Source of the DNA: Clostridium sp. | GTDB lineage: Bacteria; Bacillota; Clostridia; Clostridiales; Clostridiaceae | DNA length: 34,862 nt | Assembly (NCBI GenBank): GCA_022785265.1 | Contig: JALFQD010000257.1 | Location: forward strand, 1-34,862 | Direction: 5' to 3' | In this document: positions 1-6,625 of the stretch, piece by piece | Position numbering within the stretch: the stretch's first letter is position 1 | How the letters are laid out: the number at the start of each line of letters is the position of its first letter | Notes under the pieces: model-generated | Told to the model about the DNA's origin: nothing | Seen by the model: the letters and a program-made list of their open reading frames with translations, nothing else | The model's database searches: none | Program-made: the position numbers and the translations under genes

Positions 1-14
1 AGGAGGCGAGATAA

Positions 15-194
15 GTGAAAGAAGAAATAAAAGTTGCTTATGGAAATGAAAGACAAGGGCAATGTGAAATACTTAATAAATTAAAAGCGGAACAAAGAAT
101 ATTAGAATTATTTGAAACAGAAAAAATAGAGAAAATAGAAATTACATATAAAATAAAAGAGTCAGCTTGTGCAGAGCCAACTCTAGATAATTAA
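15..194 (+). CDS. Small hypothetical protein, 59 aa
   Basis: A GTG-started frame of 59 codons follows a perfect AGGAGG at the first six bases of the window, with eight bases between, so the start is well supported. The product is charged, rich in Glu and Lys, with one Cys near residue 18 and one near residue 52. I see no signal peptide, membrane segment or known domain. It ends at a TAA shared with the end of the leftward Cas2-like gene, so the two are convergent and overlap by four bases. It is probably the last gene of an early operon that begins outside the window. Function unknown. Confidence 0.6.
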   Translation: MKEEIKVAYGNERQGQCEILNKLKAEQRILELFETEKIEKIEITYKIKESACAEPTLDN

Positions 195-457
195 AGATTA
201 CCTTTTAACCAATCGTTAGTACAAAGAACATTTTGCCATGATGCTTCACCTGTAAGTTTAGCAATAAAAATTCTGTCATTAGAATCCATATAAGATGACA
301 AATATACTCTTATAGTACTAGATGAATCATTAGACTTAATAATCCAACAAGATTCAAGAACTTTAGCATATGTACCATAGCTTTTTATAGCAGAAATTAA
401 ACTAGAATAATCTTTATTGGGAGCCATTAAGTCATAAGAAATAATATAACTATTCAT
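191..457 (-). CDS. Solitary Cas2-like (SinR-type) small protein, 88 aa
   Basis: The N-terminus (MNSYIISYDLMAP) matches the first beta strand of the Cas2 ferredoxin-like fold, including the Asp that in Cas2 nucleases lies at the end of beta-1. A helix, a SCWII strand and the C-terminal DWLKGNL follow. The length of 88 residues fits Cas2 and the Cas2-like family often labelled SinR family protein. No cas1, other cas gene or CRISPR array is in the window, so a role in spacer acquisition is unlikely. The gene runs against its neighbours, has an AGGTGA ribosome binding site and its own promoter at 491-519. Known family members are loosely tied to nucleic-acid or VapD-like RNase activity; the activity here is inference. 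Confidence 0.72.
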   Translation of the reverse strand: MNSYIISYDLMAPNKDYSSLISAIKSYGTYAKVLESCWIIKSNDSSSTIRVYLSSYMDSNDRIFIAKLTGEASWQNVLCTNDWLKGNL

Positions 458-490
458 ATAATCACCTCACTTCCACTAAAAGTTAGGTAG

Positions 491-519
491 ATTATATATC
501 ATAATAAAATAAAAAACAA
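491..519 (-). promoter_or_regulatory. Promoter of the Cas2-like gene
   Basis: On the minus strand TTGTTT (519-514) and TATAAT (496-491) are separated by exactly 17 bases, a good sigma-A type promoter. It points at the leftward Cas2-like gene, giving it transcription separate from the rightward early operon. Confidence 0.6.
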
Positions 520-538
520 ACTAAATAAGGAGGGTAAA

Positions 539-694
539 ATGCTAAGTGACGAACAAATAGAAAAAAGAAAATGGAAAGAAGAATTAAAAAAAGAAATTCG
601 AGAAAAAAGAAAGAAACCTAACGGTTTTCAGTATTTTACATTAGGTTTTTCAGTTTGTGCTTTAATAGTTTCAATTATTACTAAGTTGCGATAG
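539..694 (+). CDS. Small single-span membrane protein, 51 aa
   Basis: An AGGAGG lies a few bases before this ATG. The first 28 residues are highly charged (Lys, Glu, Arg). Residues about 30-48 form one hydrophobic helix, and the protein ends in KLR. The expected topology is a cytoplasmic N-terminus with a C-terminal anchor. It converges with the leftward winged-helix/membrane gene and overlaps its 3' end by 14 bases. No family recognised; it could be a regulator anchored at the membrane or a superinfection-exclusion peptide, but this is speculation. Confidence 0.6.
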   Translation: MLSDEQIEKRKWKEELKKEIREKRKKPNGFQYFTLGFSVCALIVSIITKLR

Positions 695-971
695 AAACTA
701 CTATTGCAATAATAGAAACAATTAAAGCAAGTATATCAATAATATTTACATTTACAAAAGAAAATATTGCAGAACTAATAAAATGTTTTCCTTTGTAAGT
801 AGGTTCTATATTGGTATCTCCAACATAATGAACATATCCATTAGACTTTAAATAATTCTCTATTTCCAAAGTTTCGGCTCTTGTTAAATTGAATTTTTTC
901 GACAAGTCTAACCAATGAATTTTATTATTTTTATTGATATACATTAAAAATTTAAAGTATGAGAAGTTCAA
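681..971 (-). CDS. Winged-helix protein with C-terminal membrane segment, 96 aa
   Basis: Residues about 5-65 resemble a small winged-helix domain: a helix, a LSKKFNLTRAE helix-turn-helix and a YVHYVGDTNIEPTYKGKHF wing. Residues about 70-95 are strongly hydrophobic and probably form one membrane helix. The longest frame could begin at GTG 983, but that codon lies inside the ribosome binding site. I place the start at TTG 971, where AGGTGG is seven bases upstream. An inverted repeat at 973-999 overlaps both this site and the promoter -10. The wing-plus-membrane arrangement recalls the membrane partner of the Panacea pair at 30266, which has the two parts in opposite order. The target is unknown. 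Confidence 0.6.
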   Translation of the reverse strand: MNFSYFKFLMYINKNNKIHWLDLSKKFNLTRAETLEIENYLKSNGYVHYVGDTNIEPTYKGKHFISSAIFSFVNVNIIDILALIVSIIAIVVSIAT

Positions 972-972
972 T

Positions 973-999
973 ATAATCACCACCTTTCGAGGTGATTAT
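973..999. promoter_or_regulatory. Perfect inverted repeat over -10 and ribosome binding site
   Basis: ATAATCACC (973-981) and GGTGATTAT (991-999) form a perfect 9-bp dyad with a 9-base spacer. It covers the -10 box and the ribosome binding site of the leftward winged-helix gene. It could be an autoregulatory operator or an RNA hairpin that hides the ribosome binding site. Confidence 0.55.
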
Positions 1000-1023
1000 A
1001 CCATAAAAATTAATAGATAGAAA
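995..1023 (-). promoter_or_regulatory. Promoter of the winged-helix/membrane gene
   Basis: On the minus strand TATAAT (1000-995) lies 17 bases downstream of TTTCTA (1023-1018). The -10 is consensus and the -35 is weak. The transcript would have a very short leader beginning inside the dyad at 973-999. Confidence 0.45.
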
Positions 1024-1035
1024 GGAGATGAGAAT

Positions 1036-1287
1036 ATGCAAGAAAAGAAATCAACAAAAACATTTAGTGAATTACCAGAAACTATAACACCTTATGACTA
1101 TGCTGATTGGAGAGGAATTGGAGAAAGCAAAGCAAGAGAAATATTCAATAGTAAAGGTTTCCCTCGTATAAAAGGTACAGGTGTAAAACAATTAGCAGAT
1201 AAAAGAGCAGTTCTGTTATATGAGCTTGGATTAAAAGAAGAAGAAAAGCAAGAAGTATTAAAAGAAATTGCAAGACAAATTATTTAG
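1036..1287 (+). CDS. Xis/MerR-like helix-turn-helix DNA-binding protein, 83 aa
   Basis: The sequence holds a compact helix-turn-helix of excisionase/MerR type: ITPYDYADWRGIGESKAREIF is the first half, and FPRIKGTGVKQLADKRAVLLYE the wing and following helix. The length of 83 residues suits an excisionase or small transcription factor. An AGGAG lies eight bases before the ATG. It heads a tight series of rightward early genes. It could direct the integrase at 31992-33179 toward excision, or bind an early promoter; the sequence does not decide between these. Confidence 0.6.
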   Translation: MQEKKSTKTFSELPETITPYDYADWRGIGESKAREIFNSKGFPRIKGTGVKQLADKRAVLLYELGLKEEEKQEVLKEIARQII

Positions 1288-1303
1288 AAAGGAGACTATG
1301 CAG

Positions 1304-1465
1304 ATGTACAGTATATTTGAAATATTATTTTTTATTTTATATTTTTCAATGAAGGCAGTAAGATTTACTTTATTTTTATTGATGATACAAATTGTTGTGT
1401 ATAAAGCAAGTGGATTCAGTATTTATAAATTTATTATGAATAAATTGAATTTGTTATTAAGATAA
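1304..1465 (+). CDS. Small hydrophobic membrane protein, 53 aa
   Basis: The frame is open from 1268, but the best start is ATG 1304: GGAG at 1291-1294 is nine bases upstream, while ATG 1298 is only three bases from it. Residues about 3-45 are almost wholly hydrophobic (FEILFFILYF, then TLFLLMIQIVVY) and probably make one or two membrane helices, ending with KLNLLLR. No known family. It lies within the early operon between the Xis-like gene and a small basic protein. Confidence 0.5.
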   Translation: MYSIFEILFFILYFSMKAVRFTLFLLMIQIVVYKASGFSIYKFIMNKLNLLLR

Positions 1466-1478
1466 GGAGAAAAGTGAG

Positions 1479-1724
1479 ATGTTATTTAACAAACTAAAAG
1501 AAAAGCGAAAAATGAAAAAGATTGACTTAGAATGTCAATGTCAAATGATGAAATTATATCTAGACAACAGAGAATATTTAATAAATGAACAATATCAGAG
1601 AATTGATAGAAAACAAGCTTTTTTACTAAAAATATTAGATGAATGTAATAGTAATAGTTACAAGTCAATAAATGAATTTAGAGCAAAAATAAAAGAGTTA
1701 GCAAAGACTGGAATCAAATACTAA
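1479..1724 (+). CDS. Small basic helical hypothetical protein, 81 aa
   Basis: ATG is preceded by AGGAG at a suitable distance. The product is Lys-rich and mostly helical, with a CQCQMMKLYLDNREYL segment near residues 19-34 and a helical C-terminus. I see no zinc site or catalytic motif. Its place, directly before the replication initiator, suggests an early regulatory or replication-accessory role, but no family is recognised. A weak hairpin (GAATTT/AAATTC, 1737-1754) followed by T-rich DNA lies after it. Confidence 0.55.
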   Translation: MLFNKLKEKRKMKKIDLECQCQMMKLYLDNREYLINEQYQRIDRKQAFLLKILDECNSNSYKSINEFRAKIKELAKTGIKY

Positions 1725-1802
1725 CTCATATCAACTGAATTTATAAACAAATTCTTATTTATTATACAAATTTTTAGTAAAGAAGTCAAGAGAGGAGAAA
1801 AA

Positions 1803-2609
1803 ATGTTTGAGGAACAACAGAAAATAACAATAGAATATACAAAACAGCTCGATGCGTTCTATTCTTTAGTAGATTTCAAACCGTTATCATCGAAAGCTAT
1901 ATCAATGTATAACTTTTTATTGCATATAGCATATAAGACTGACTGGGTTAATGAATTTACTGCTGCTAATACTACAATTATGAGTAAACTCCGTTTGACT
2001 TTAAAAGAATTACAGACAGCTCGAAATGAGTTAATTACGAAAAAGTACATAATTTACAAAAAGGGCAGTAATCAGAATAAAGCACCAAAGTATTCAATTA
2101 TAAGGCTTTATGAAGAGAAAAATAGAATTTTAGGACAGGCGGAAGTAAGTGCGAAGGTATATGCAGAGGGTAAAGCAGAAGTGCAAGCAACAGTACAACC
2201 TGAGGGCAATATTATTACTAAACTAAACTTATATTTTATATATATTATATATAATAAGGGCTCACAATTCAAAAACATTGCAGAAGCGGATAAAAAGGCT
2301 ATTGTAGCAATATTGAAAAAACTGGAACTCTATATAGACGAGCCAACAATTTTAGAGTATATGACGGAAGAGCAATTGTTGGAATTAAAAATTCAATATT
2401 GGGTAATTAAAGAGCTGTATTTTAGTCCATACAAGATTTGTTTGAACTATTTAACTAGGCAAAGGTTTATGTTTAGATTTTTAAAAGCAAGAAAATATGT
2501 GCAAATACAAGACACATACAAATTTTTGAATTATTGCATTAAAAGTTTTCAAGAGGATTTATATGCAAATAAAAAAGAGGTGGAAGCTGATGATAAAAAA
2601 CAGAATTAA
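1803..2609 (+). CDS. Phage replication initiator with N-terminal winged helix, 268 aa
   Basis: Residues about 15-105 look like the N-terminal winged-helix domain of phage replisome organisers and DnaD-like initiators: FYSLVDFKPLSSKAISMYN, then a helix-turn-helix (TIMSKLRLTLKELQTARNEL) and a beta wing (YIIYKKG...KAPKYSI). Residues about 112-138 are a low-complexity Ala/Glu/Val stretch encoded by 12-bp tandem repeats, which I read as origin iterons. The remainder is helical, without clear DnaD C-terminal signatures. The expected role is binding the origin and recruiting host DnaB/DnaC or DnaI. A clear GAGGAG precedes the ATG. The next gene overlaps its end by 20 bases, suggesting translational coupling. 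Confidence 0.62.
   Translation: MFEEQQKITIEYTKQLDAFYSLVDFKPLSSKAISMYNFLLHIAYKTDWVNEFTAANTTIMSKLRLTLKELQTARNELITKKYIIYKKGSNQNKAPKYSIIRLYEEKNRILGQAEVSAKVYAEGKAEVQATVQPEGNIITKLNLYFIYIIYNKGSQFKNIAEADKKAIVAILKKLELYIDEPTILEYMTEEQLLELKIQYWVIKELYFSPYKICLNYLTRQRFMFRFLKARKYVQIQDTYKFLNYCIKSFQEDLYANKKEVEADDKKQN
2139..2257. other. Putative replication origin: 12-bp iterons plus A/T-only tract
   Basis: Inside the initiator gene, near-repeats start at 2139, 2151, 2163, 2175 and 2187, an exact 12-base step: GCGGAAGTAAGT, GCGAAGGTATAT, GCAGAGGGTAAA, GCAGAAGTGCAA, GCAACAGTACAA. A weaker sixth unit starts at 2199. A 29-base stretch of only A and T follows at 2229-2257, a candidate unwinding element. Iterons plus an AT-rich stretch inside the initiator gene is a known phage origin layout, as in lambda O and several lactococcal phages. 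Assignment as origin is inference. Confidence 0.55.
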
Positions 2610-2892
2610 TGAGTTGATTTTGAGAGAAAAACCAGAAAAGCAAATAAAATATTCGGAAAGTGCCGGTATAGCAAGACATCTATCTAATACACCTAAAACA
2701 AAACTATATGAGTATTATGTATGTGACAATTGTGGTTGTGAAATTAAAGTAGAGAAAAAATGGGAAGATAAAAAAGGTGGTTTGCTAATGATACCAAAGA
2801 CACTTTCAAAAAAGAATAAGACATTTTGTATAGCCGTATGCTCAAAATGTTTAAACAAAGTTCTAAAAGAATTTGAAGATGAAAAATATTAG
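2590..2892 (+). CDS. Zinc-ribbon protein, 100 aa
   Basis: The start is ATG 2590, six bases after GAGGTGG; the frame is open further upstream but without a site. Two Cys pairs (CDNCGCE near residues 45-51 and CSKC near 84-87) form a classical four-Cys zinc ribbon, with about 35 residues of basic sequence between them. It overlaps the initiator gene by 20 bases and the ribosome binding site of the next gene follows directly, so it is part of the same early operon. Likely a small nucleic-acid or protein-binding adaptor. No specific family recognised. Confidence 0.58.
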   Translation: MIKNRINELILREKPEKQIKYSESAGIARHLSNTPKTKLYEYYVCDNCGCEIKVEKKWEDKKGGLLMIPKTLSKKNKTFCIAVCSKCLNKVLKEFEDEKY

Positions 2893-2905
2893 GAGGATAA
2901 AAGTT

Positions 2906-3289
2906 ATGGCGTTTGATTTAGATGATGATGAATTAAAGGCAACTAGAAGAATGAAAAAGCTAGATAATATGTTGAGAGTAGGAGAATATGTAAGAACAAC
3001 AGATGGAAGAATTGACAAAGTAAAAAATCCTAAATTCGATGATCCACATTACATAGAATGTGAAAAAGGGCTTATACAAGAAAAAATAATAGAAAAACAC
3101 TGTAAAGAAATAACTGGTGTAATCAAAATTGGAGATTTTGTAAATGGAAGACGTGTATTGTTTCTACACGATTGTCACGTTGAGATTGGAGAAGATGACT
3201 GGACGACAAATGAAATAATACCACAAAAAGATATAAAGGAAATTCTAACCAAGGAACAGTATGAAGACAATTACTATAAAATACAATAA
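2906..3289 (+). CDS. Early phage protein, paralogue of 4033-4416, 127 aa
   Basis: I start at ATG 2906, with a perfect AGGAGG (2891-2896) nine bases upstream; the in-frame ATG at 2873 lies inside the previous gene. The protein shares an N-terminal VGEYVRTTDGRIDKV segment, a central KHCKEITGVIKIGDFV segment and a C-terminal EILTKEQYEDNYYKI tail with the gene at 4033-4416. The two are therefore paralogues separated by a recombinase gene. The first segment looks like a small beta-barrel (SH3- or KOW-like). Such proteins recur in early regions of clostridial phages; their function is not known to me. Confidence 0.6.
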   Translation: MAFDLDDDELKATRRMKKLDNMLRVGEYVRTTDGRIDKVKNPKFDDPHYIECEKGLIQEKIIEKHCKEITGVIKIGDFVNGRRVLFLHDCHVEIGEDDWTTNEIIPQKDIKEILTKEQYEDNYYKIQ

Positions 3290-3309
3290 AAAACAGAAGA
3301 GGTAAATAT

Positions 3310-3858
3310 ATGAATATTGTAGAGCCAATTAGGAGCCAAGAAAAGGTAAAAGAGATTTATACATACTTAAAAGAAAAAAACGATAGAGATGCATTATTAT
3401 TCCTTTTCGGTATATATACAGGACTAAGAATTTCAGATATCTTAAAGTTTAGAGTAAGAGATTGCTATAATAAATATTATGGAATAAGAGAAAAGAAAAC
3501 AAAGAAACAAAAAACGTATGATTGGAATCCCCATCTAAAAAAAGAGTTAGAAAAATATATAATTGAAAAAGATCCAGATGAGTTTTTATTTAAATCCCGT
3601 AAGGGAAAAAATCAAGCTATAACAAGAGAAAGAGCTTATACAATAATAAAAACTGCTTGTAATGATTGTGGTGTATATAATGTTGGGACACATACTTTAC
3701 GAAAGACGTTTGGCTTGTTTTTATATGAACAATCAGAAAAAAATATAGGTATGCTTATGGATATATTTAACCATAGTAGTGAAAATATAACGTTAAGATA
3801 TATAGGAATTACACAAGAAAAAAATAATAATGTTATGAAAAAAATGCGATATTTTTAA
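3310..3858 (+). CDS. Short tyrosine recombinase, catalytic domain only, 182 aa
   Basis: All catalytic residues of tyrosine recombinases are visible: Arg40 in YTGLRISDIL, a Lys around 62-66, His128-x-x-Arg131 in GTHTLRKTF, His155 in FNHSS, and nucleophile Tyr164 in TLRYIGI. There is no N-terminal core-binding or arm-binding domain; the whole protein is the catalytic half, whereas usual phage integrases are 350-400 residues. It is distinct from the full-length integrase at 31992-33179. Short recombinases of this kind occur in early regions of Firmicute phages, where they may resolve multimers. GAGG precedes the ATG. Confidence 0.8.
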   Translation: MNIVEPIRSQEKVKEIYTYLKEKNDRDALLFLFGIYTGLRISDILKFRVRDCYNKYYGIREKKTKKQKTYDWNPHLKKELEKYIIEKDPDEFLFKSRKGKNQAITRERAYTIIKTACNDCGVYNVGTHTLRKTFGLFLYEQSEKNIGMLMDIFNHSSENITLRYIGITQEKNNNVMKKMRYF

Positions 3859-4032
3859 ATAAAAGAATAATGAATGTAACATAAAATACCAACGTTATAT
3901 TCAAAAGATGAGAGACAGCAAATTATACATACAAATATAGATTGGTAAAATTCGCGAAAGTAACAGAATATAAGATATGTTATATTGGAGACATAAAATT
4001 GTGTGGCTTTAATGAAGTTTTTAGGAGGTTAT

Positions 4033-4416
4033 ATGGAAAAGATAGAAGTAGGAGAATATGTAAGAATAAAAGATGGAATTATTGATAAAGTAATAATTGA
4101 TTCTGATGGAAAGTGCAATAATTCAAATTGCAATGAAAAACATATTTCTTGTAAATATAATTATTATAACGAAAAAGATATAGCAAAGCACAGCAAACAA
4201 CTAATAGATTTAATAGAAGTAAAAGATTTAGTTTGTTTTAAAAACAAATTACAAAATATTTTAGAAAATGAAGAAATGATAATACATATTTTTGATAATG
4301 ATACTTTAGAAGAAGTTAAACAAGCTATTGAAAAAGGAGAAATAGAACTACTAGAAATACTAACAAGAGAACAATATATGGCTAACTGTTTTAAAGTGGG
4401 AGGAGAAGATGAATAG
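4033..4416 (+). CDS. Early phage protein, paralogue of 2906-3289, 127 aa
   Basis: The true start is ATG 4033, just after TTAGGAGG; the frame is open from 4003. It has VGEYVRIKDGIIDKV near the N-terminus, IAKHSKQLIDLIEVKDLV in the middle and EILTREQYMANCFKV at the end, matching the paralogue at 2906. Between residues about 28 and 42 it has two Cys pairs plus His (CNNSNCNEKHISC), which the paralogue lacks; this may bind a metal. The function is unknown. A 174-base gap before it shows no gene. Confidence 0.58.
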   Translation: MEKIEVGEYVRIKDGIIDKVIIDSDGKCNNSNCNEKHISCKYNYYNEKDIAKHSKQLIDLIEVKDLVCFKNKLQNILENEEMIIHIFDNDTLEEVKQAIEKGEIELLEILTREQYMANCFKVGGEDE

Positions 4417-4480
4417 AGAAATAAAGGGAAATTGGGCAATAGAAATTATCCTTATTGCTATGCTATTGATAGAATTTTAG
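4409..4480 (+). CDS. Possible 23-residue membrane peptide
   Basis: ATG 4409 lies inside the end of the previous gene, eight bases after GGAGGAG, and opens a 23-codon frame whose second half (IEIILIAMLLIEF) is hydrophobic enough to span a membrane. The good ribosome binding site and overlap are typical of compact phage operons. The short length keeps confidence low. Confidence 0.35.
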   Translation: MNREIKGNWAIEIILIAMLLIEF

Positions 4481-4505
4481 AAGAATTAGAGAGGAGTGAT
4501 ACATA

Positions 4506-4739
4506 ATGCAAACAGCTGATGAGATTATTTCTGAAATAAATAAAACAAGAAAAAGATTTCTGAAAGCACCTAGAAAAATAAAAATGAAAAAGGACGTATA
4601 CGAAAAAATAGTAACGAAGGCACAAGAACAAGTAAATATGATAAGAGTGGTAGATATTACAAAACAACCGTTGAATACATTATATGGTTTAGAAATAGAA
4701 ATTGACAATAGCATAGAAAAAGATTGGGAGGTGTTTTAA
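4506..4739 (+). CDS. Small hypothetical protein, 77 aa
   Basis: AGAGGAG precedes the ATG at a suitable distance. The first half is strongly basic and helical (KTRKRFLKAPRKIKMKKDVYEK). The second half looks like a beta-rich segment (MIRVVDITKQPLNTLYGLEIEID). The end is acidic. It is followed immediately by the GTG of the next gene, so the two are coupled. A DNA- or RNA-associated early protein is plausible from charge alone; no family recognised. Confidence 0.52.
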   Translation: MQTADEIISEINKTRKRFLKAPRKIKMKKDVYEKIVTKAQEQVNMIRVVDITKQPLNTLYGLEIEIDNSIEKDWEVF

Positions 4740-4895
4740 GTGAAAGGAAAAATAAAAAGAATAATAGAAAAAATTAAAGACATATTTAGTTTACATTGCC
4801 CTGAATGTGGTGGAAGAATGAAAAGTGAATTTTTAGATATGGAAATAGATCACATTGTATATAAGTGTGAAAAGTGTGGAGAGGAGTGGATTTAA
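4740..4895 (+). CDS. Zinc-ribbon miniprotein, 51 aa
   Basis: GTG 4740 directly follows the previous stop codon, and GGGAGG lies at a proper distance inside the previous gene. After a basic helix (residues 1-18) come CPECGG (20-25) and CEKCGEEW, a clean four-Cys zinc ribbon. The stop overlaps the next ATG by one base (TAATG). Proteins of this size usually bind nucleic acid or polymerase subunits; the actual role is unknown. Confidence 0.6.
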   Translation: MKGKIKRIIEKIKDIFSLHCPECGGRMKSEFLDMEIDHIVYKCEKCGEEWI

Positions 4896-5068
4896 TGCAA
4901 TTATTTGAAGATTTAATAAAATGTAAAGACTGTATGAATAATATAAATAACAAGTGTATTTTATATCCAGGAAAAGATACAAAAGAAGAAAATACAGGTT
5001 GCTATGTAGGAATAGATAGAAATAATAAACAAAAACTTGTAGGAGGTGTTTCAAGTGAAAGAAAATAG
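4895..5068 (+). CDS. Cys-rich miniprotein, 57 aa
   Basis: ATG 4895 overlaps the preceding stop and has GAGAGGAG upstream. Cysteines at CKDC, KC and GCY (residues about 10-36) form a four-Cys pattern likely to hold zinc. The motif resembles the two miniproteins at 7260 and 7390, so the phage carries several related Cys4 peptides. Its end overlaps the GTG of the next gene. Function unknown. Confidence 0.52.
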   Translation: MQLFEDLIKCKDCMNNINNKCILYPGKDTKEENTGCYVGIDRNNKQKLVGGVSSERK

Positions 5069-5369
5069 TATTAAGAATGAACGAAGTTCTATAGAAGAAT
5101 ATGTAAAAATATTAGAAAGATTTTCAAATGAAAATGTAATATATGGTTCTACAGTAGGTATGACATTAGAAAAATATAAAGATTTACAACTTTCTGCAGA
5201 ACATATTTTATCAGATTATAAAAGAGTATTAAAAGAGAATGAAGAGTTATTAGAAGTAAAAGTGAGTGCAAGTGCTCATAATAGAATATTAGAATTAGAA
5301 AAAGATAATAAAGAGTTAGAGAAAAGATTAGATGAAATTAATAAAACTAATTTTCCAATTATAAATTAA
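5055..5369 (+). CDS. Coiled-coil early protein, 104 aa
   Basis: GTG 5055 follows AGGAGG (5041-5046) by eight bases and lies inside the end of the previous gene. Residues about 45-100 are heptad-rich (AEHILSDYKRVLKENEELLEV, then RILELEKDNKELEKRLDEI), a long parallel coiled coil. No catalytic motif. It is one of a run of helical early proteins typical of clostridial phages. It may be structural or regulatory through oligomerisation. Confidence 0.52.
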   Translation: MKENSIKNERSSIEEYVKILERFSNENVIYGSTVGMTLEKYKDLQLSAEHILSDYKRVLKENEELLEVKVSASAHNRILELEKDNKELEKRLDEINKTNFPIIN

Positions 5370-5385
5370 AGAAGGTGAGGAATAA

Positions 5386-5754
5386 ATGAACGAGGAAAAA
5401 AAGAAAATAATTAAAAAGTTTGTAGAAAAATGCAATAAGTTTGATGAAAGTGTAGAAATAAAAGGTGTATCAGTTGGTGAAGAATATAGAATATTGGAAA
5501 CAGTATGCAAAACATTAGATTTGGTAGAAAAACTACAAAAAGAAAATGAAGAATACTCAAAACAATTAGATTTAGACTATGTAGATAAGAATTATATCTC
5601 AAAGCAAAAAATAAAAGATGAAATAGAAGAATTGAAAGGTAAATTAGAAGATATATCTAGACGAAGAGAAAAATCAAAAACTAAAGAAGAAGAAACTGTA
5701 TTATGGTGGATTAGAACTGATGAAAGAATAAAAACATTACAAGAATTATTATAA
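5386..5754 (+). CDS. Coiled-coil early protein, 122 aa
   Basis: AAGGTGAGG precedes the ATG. The protein is highly charged with two helical parts. The middle (LDYVDKNYISKQKIKDEIEELKGKLE) resembles a segment recurrent in clostridial phage early proteins, which often carry a YVDKNYIPKQKI-type linker. Residues 95-122 contain WWIRTDERIKTLQELL. There are 16 bases between it and the previous gene. Function unknown; probably a dimeric helical protein. Confidence 0.52.
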   Translation: MNEEKKKIIKKFVEKCNKFDESVEIKGVSVGEEYRILETVCKTLDLVEKLQKENEEYSKQLDLDYVDKNYISKQKIKDEIEELKGKLEDISRRREKSKTKEEETVLWWIRTDERIKTLQELL

Positions 5755-5859
5755 ATTACAAAATAAACAAAAAACAGTAAAGTTTATATAAAAAATTAAG
5801 TGAAGTTCTCAAAAACAACTACAAAATGTATTAAATTTGAAAAAGAAAGAGGAAAACAT

Positions 5860-6054
5860 ATGAAGATACCAAGAGTAGTAATAAAGAATAAACAAGAATA
5901 TGAGTTTGTAAAAAGAAACAATGCAACAACGTTTCTGCATAAAAATAAGAAATATGGATTCAAAGAAACATTTACATTGTATCAATTGGGAGTTATTAAA
6001 GAGGAAGTTAGTCCGGATAAGAAGAGCGTGCATCCAGAGAATGTAAAGATATAA
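5860..6054 (+). CDS. Small hypothetical protein, 64 aa
   Basis: I start at ATG 5860, eight bases after AAGAGG. The frame is open upstream to a GTG at 5800 but has no binding site there. The product is basic, with a possible beta-strand pattern (YEFVKRNNATTFLHKNKKYGFKETFTLYQLG). It lies just upstream of the late activator gene, in the same direction. No family recognised. Confidence 0.5.
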   Translation: MKIPRVVIKNKQEYEFVKRNNATTFLHKNKKYGFKETFTLYQLGVIKEEVSPDKKSVHPENVKI

Positions 6055-6073
6055 TTGTAGGAGGTACAAATGA

Positions 6074-6625
6074 ATGTCATATATAAAAGAAGAATTAGAA
6101 AGTATGTTAATAGAACATCCAAAAAATGAGGCTAAATTAACAGAAATAGATTTAAAATTAGATGATTACAATACAAGACTAGATTATGCTGGAACTGTTT
6201 ATCAAGATACTGCAGAGGAAGTAATTGAGAATATGCAATTATCTAGCAATAGCTATGATGAATTACATAGTAATACTAATAAAATATCTGATAAAACAGC
6301 AAATACAGCTATGAATTACCACAAAGAGGAATATCATATAAACAAAGAAGATAGAGTATTTTTACAGGCGAAGATAAAAGAATTTGAAAAAATAAAAAGT
6401 GAATTAGATAAAAAAATAGTGCGTGTGGAAAATATGCTAAAGCAACTGTCGGAAGATGAAGAATTTGTTGTAAGAAAGTATTATATGAAGAAATCAAAAT
6501 GGAACTATGTTGAAAAAGCATATTTTGATAATTTTGAAACTCATAAATCAATAAAACAGCTACAAGCATACAGAGACAAGGCGTTAGATAGCATGCTTGA
6601 TATAATAAATACTGGAGAGAGGTAA
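6074..6625 (+). CDS. ArpU/RinA-like late transcription activator, 183 aa
   Basis: The C-terminal third has the sigma-region-4-like pattern of ArpU/RinA phage regulators: LKQLSEDEEFVVRKYYMKKSKWNYVEKAYF, then a recognition-like helix KSIKQLQAYRDKALDSML. The N-terminal two thirds are helical and charged. AGGAGG (6059-6064) is nine bases before ATG 6074; another ATG at 6070 opens only a 19-codon frame. The gene sits at the end of the early region and directly before the repeats and extended -10 promoter at 6625-6684, exactly where such regulators act on the packaging operon in staphylococcal and enterococcal phages. That it activates this promoter is inference. Confidence 0.66.
   Translation: MSYIKEELESMLIEHPKNEAKLTEIDLKLDDYNTRLDYAGTVYQDTAEEVIENMQLSSNSYDELHSNTNKISDKTANTAMNYHKEEYHINKEDRVFLQAKIKEFEKIKSELDKKIVRVENMLKQLSEDEEFVVRKYYMKKSKWNYVEKAYFDNFETHKSIKQLQAYRDKALDSMLDIINTGER

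Noticed and set aside
191..457. CRISPR-Cas locus suggested by the Cas2-like gene
   Set aside because: No cas1, no effector gene and no array of regularly spaced repeats anywhere in the window.
3859..4032. Recombination site or promoter after the short recombinase
   Set aside because: I found no convincing dyad, direct repeat or paired -35/-10 in these 174 bases.
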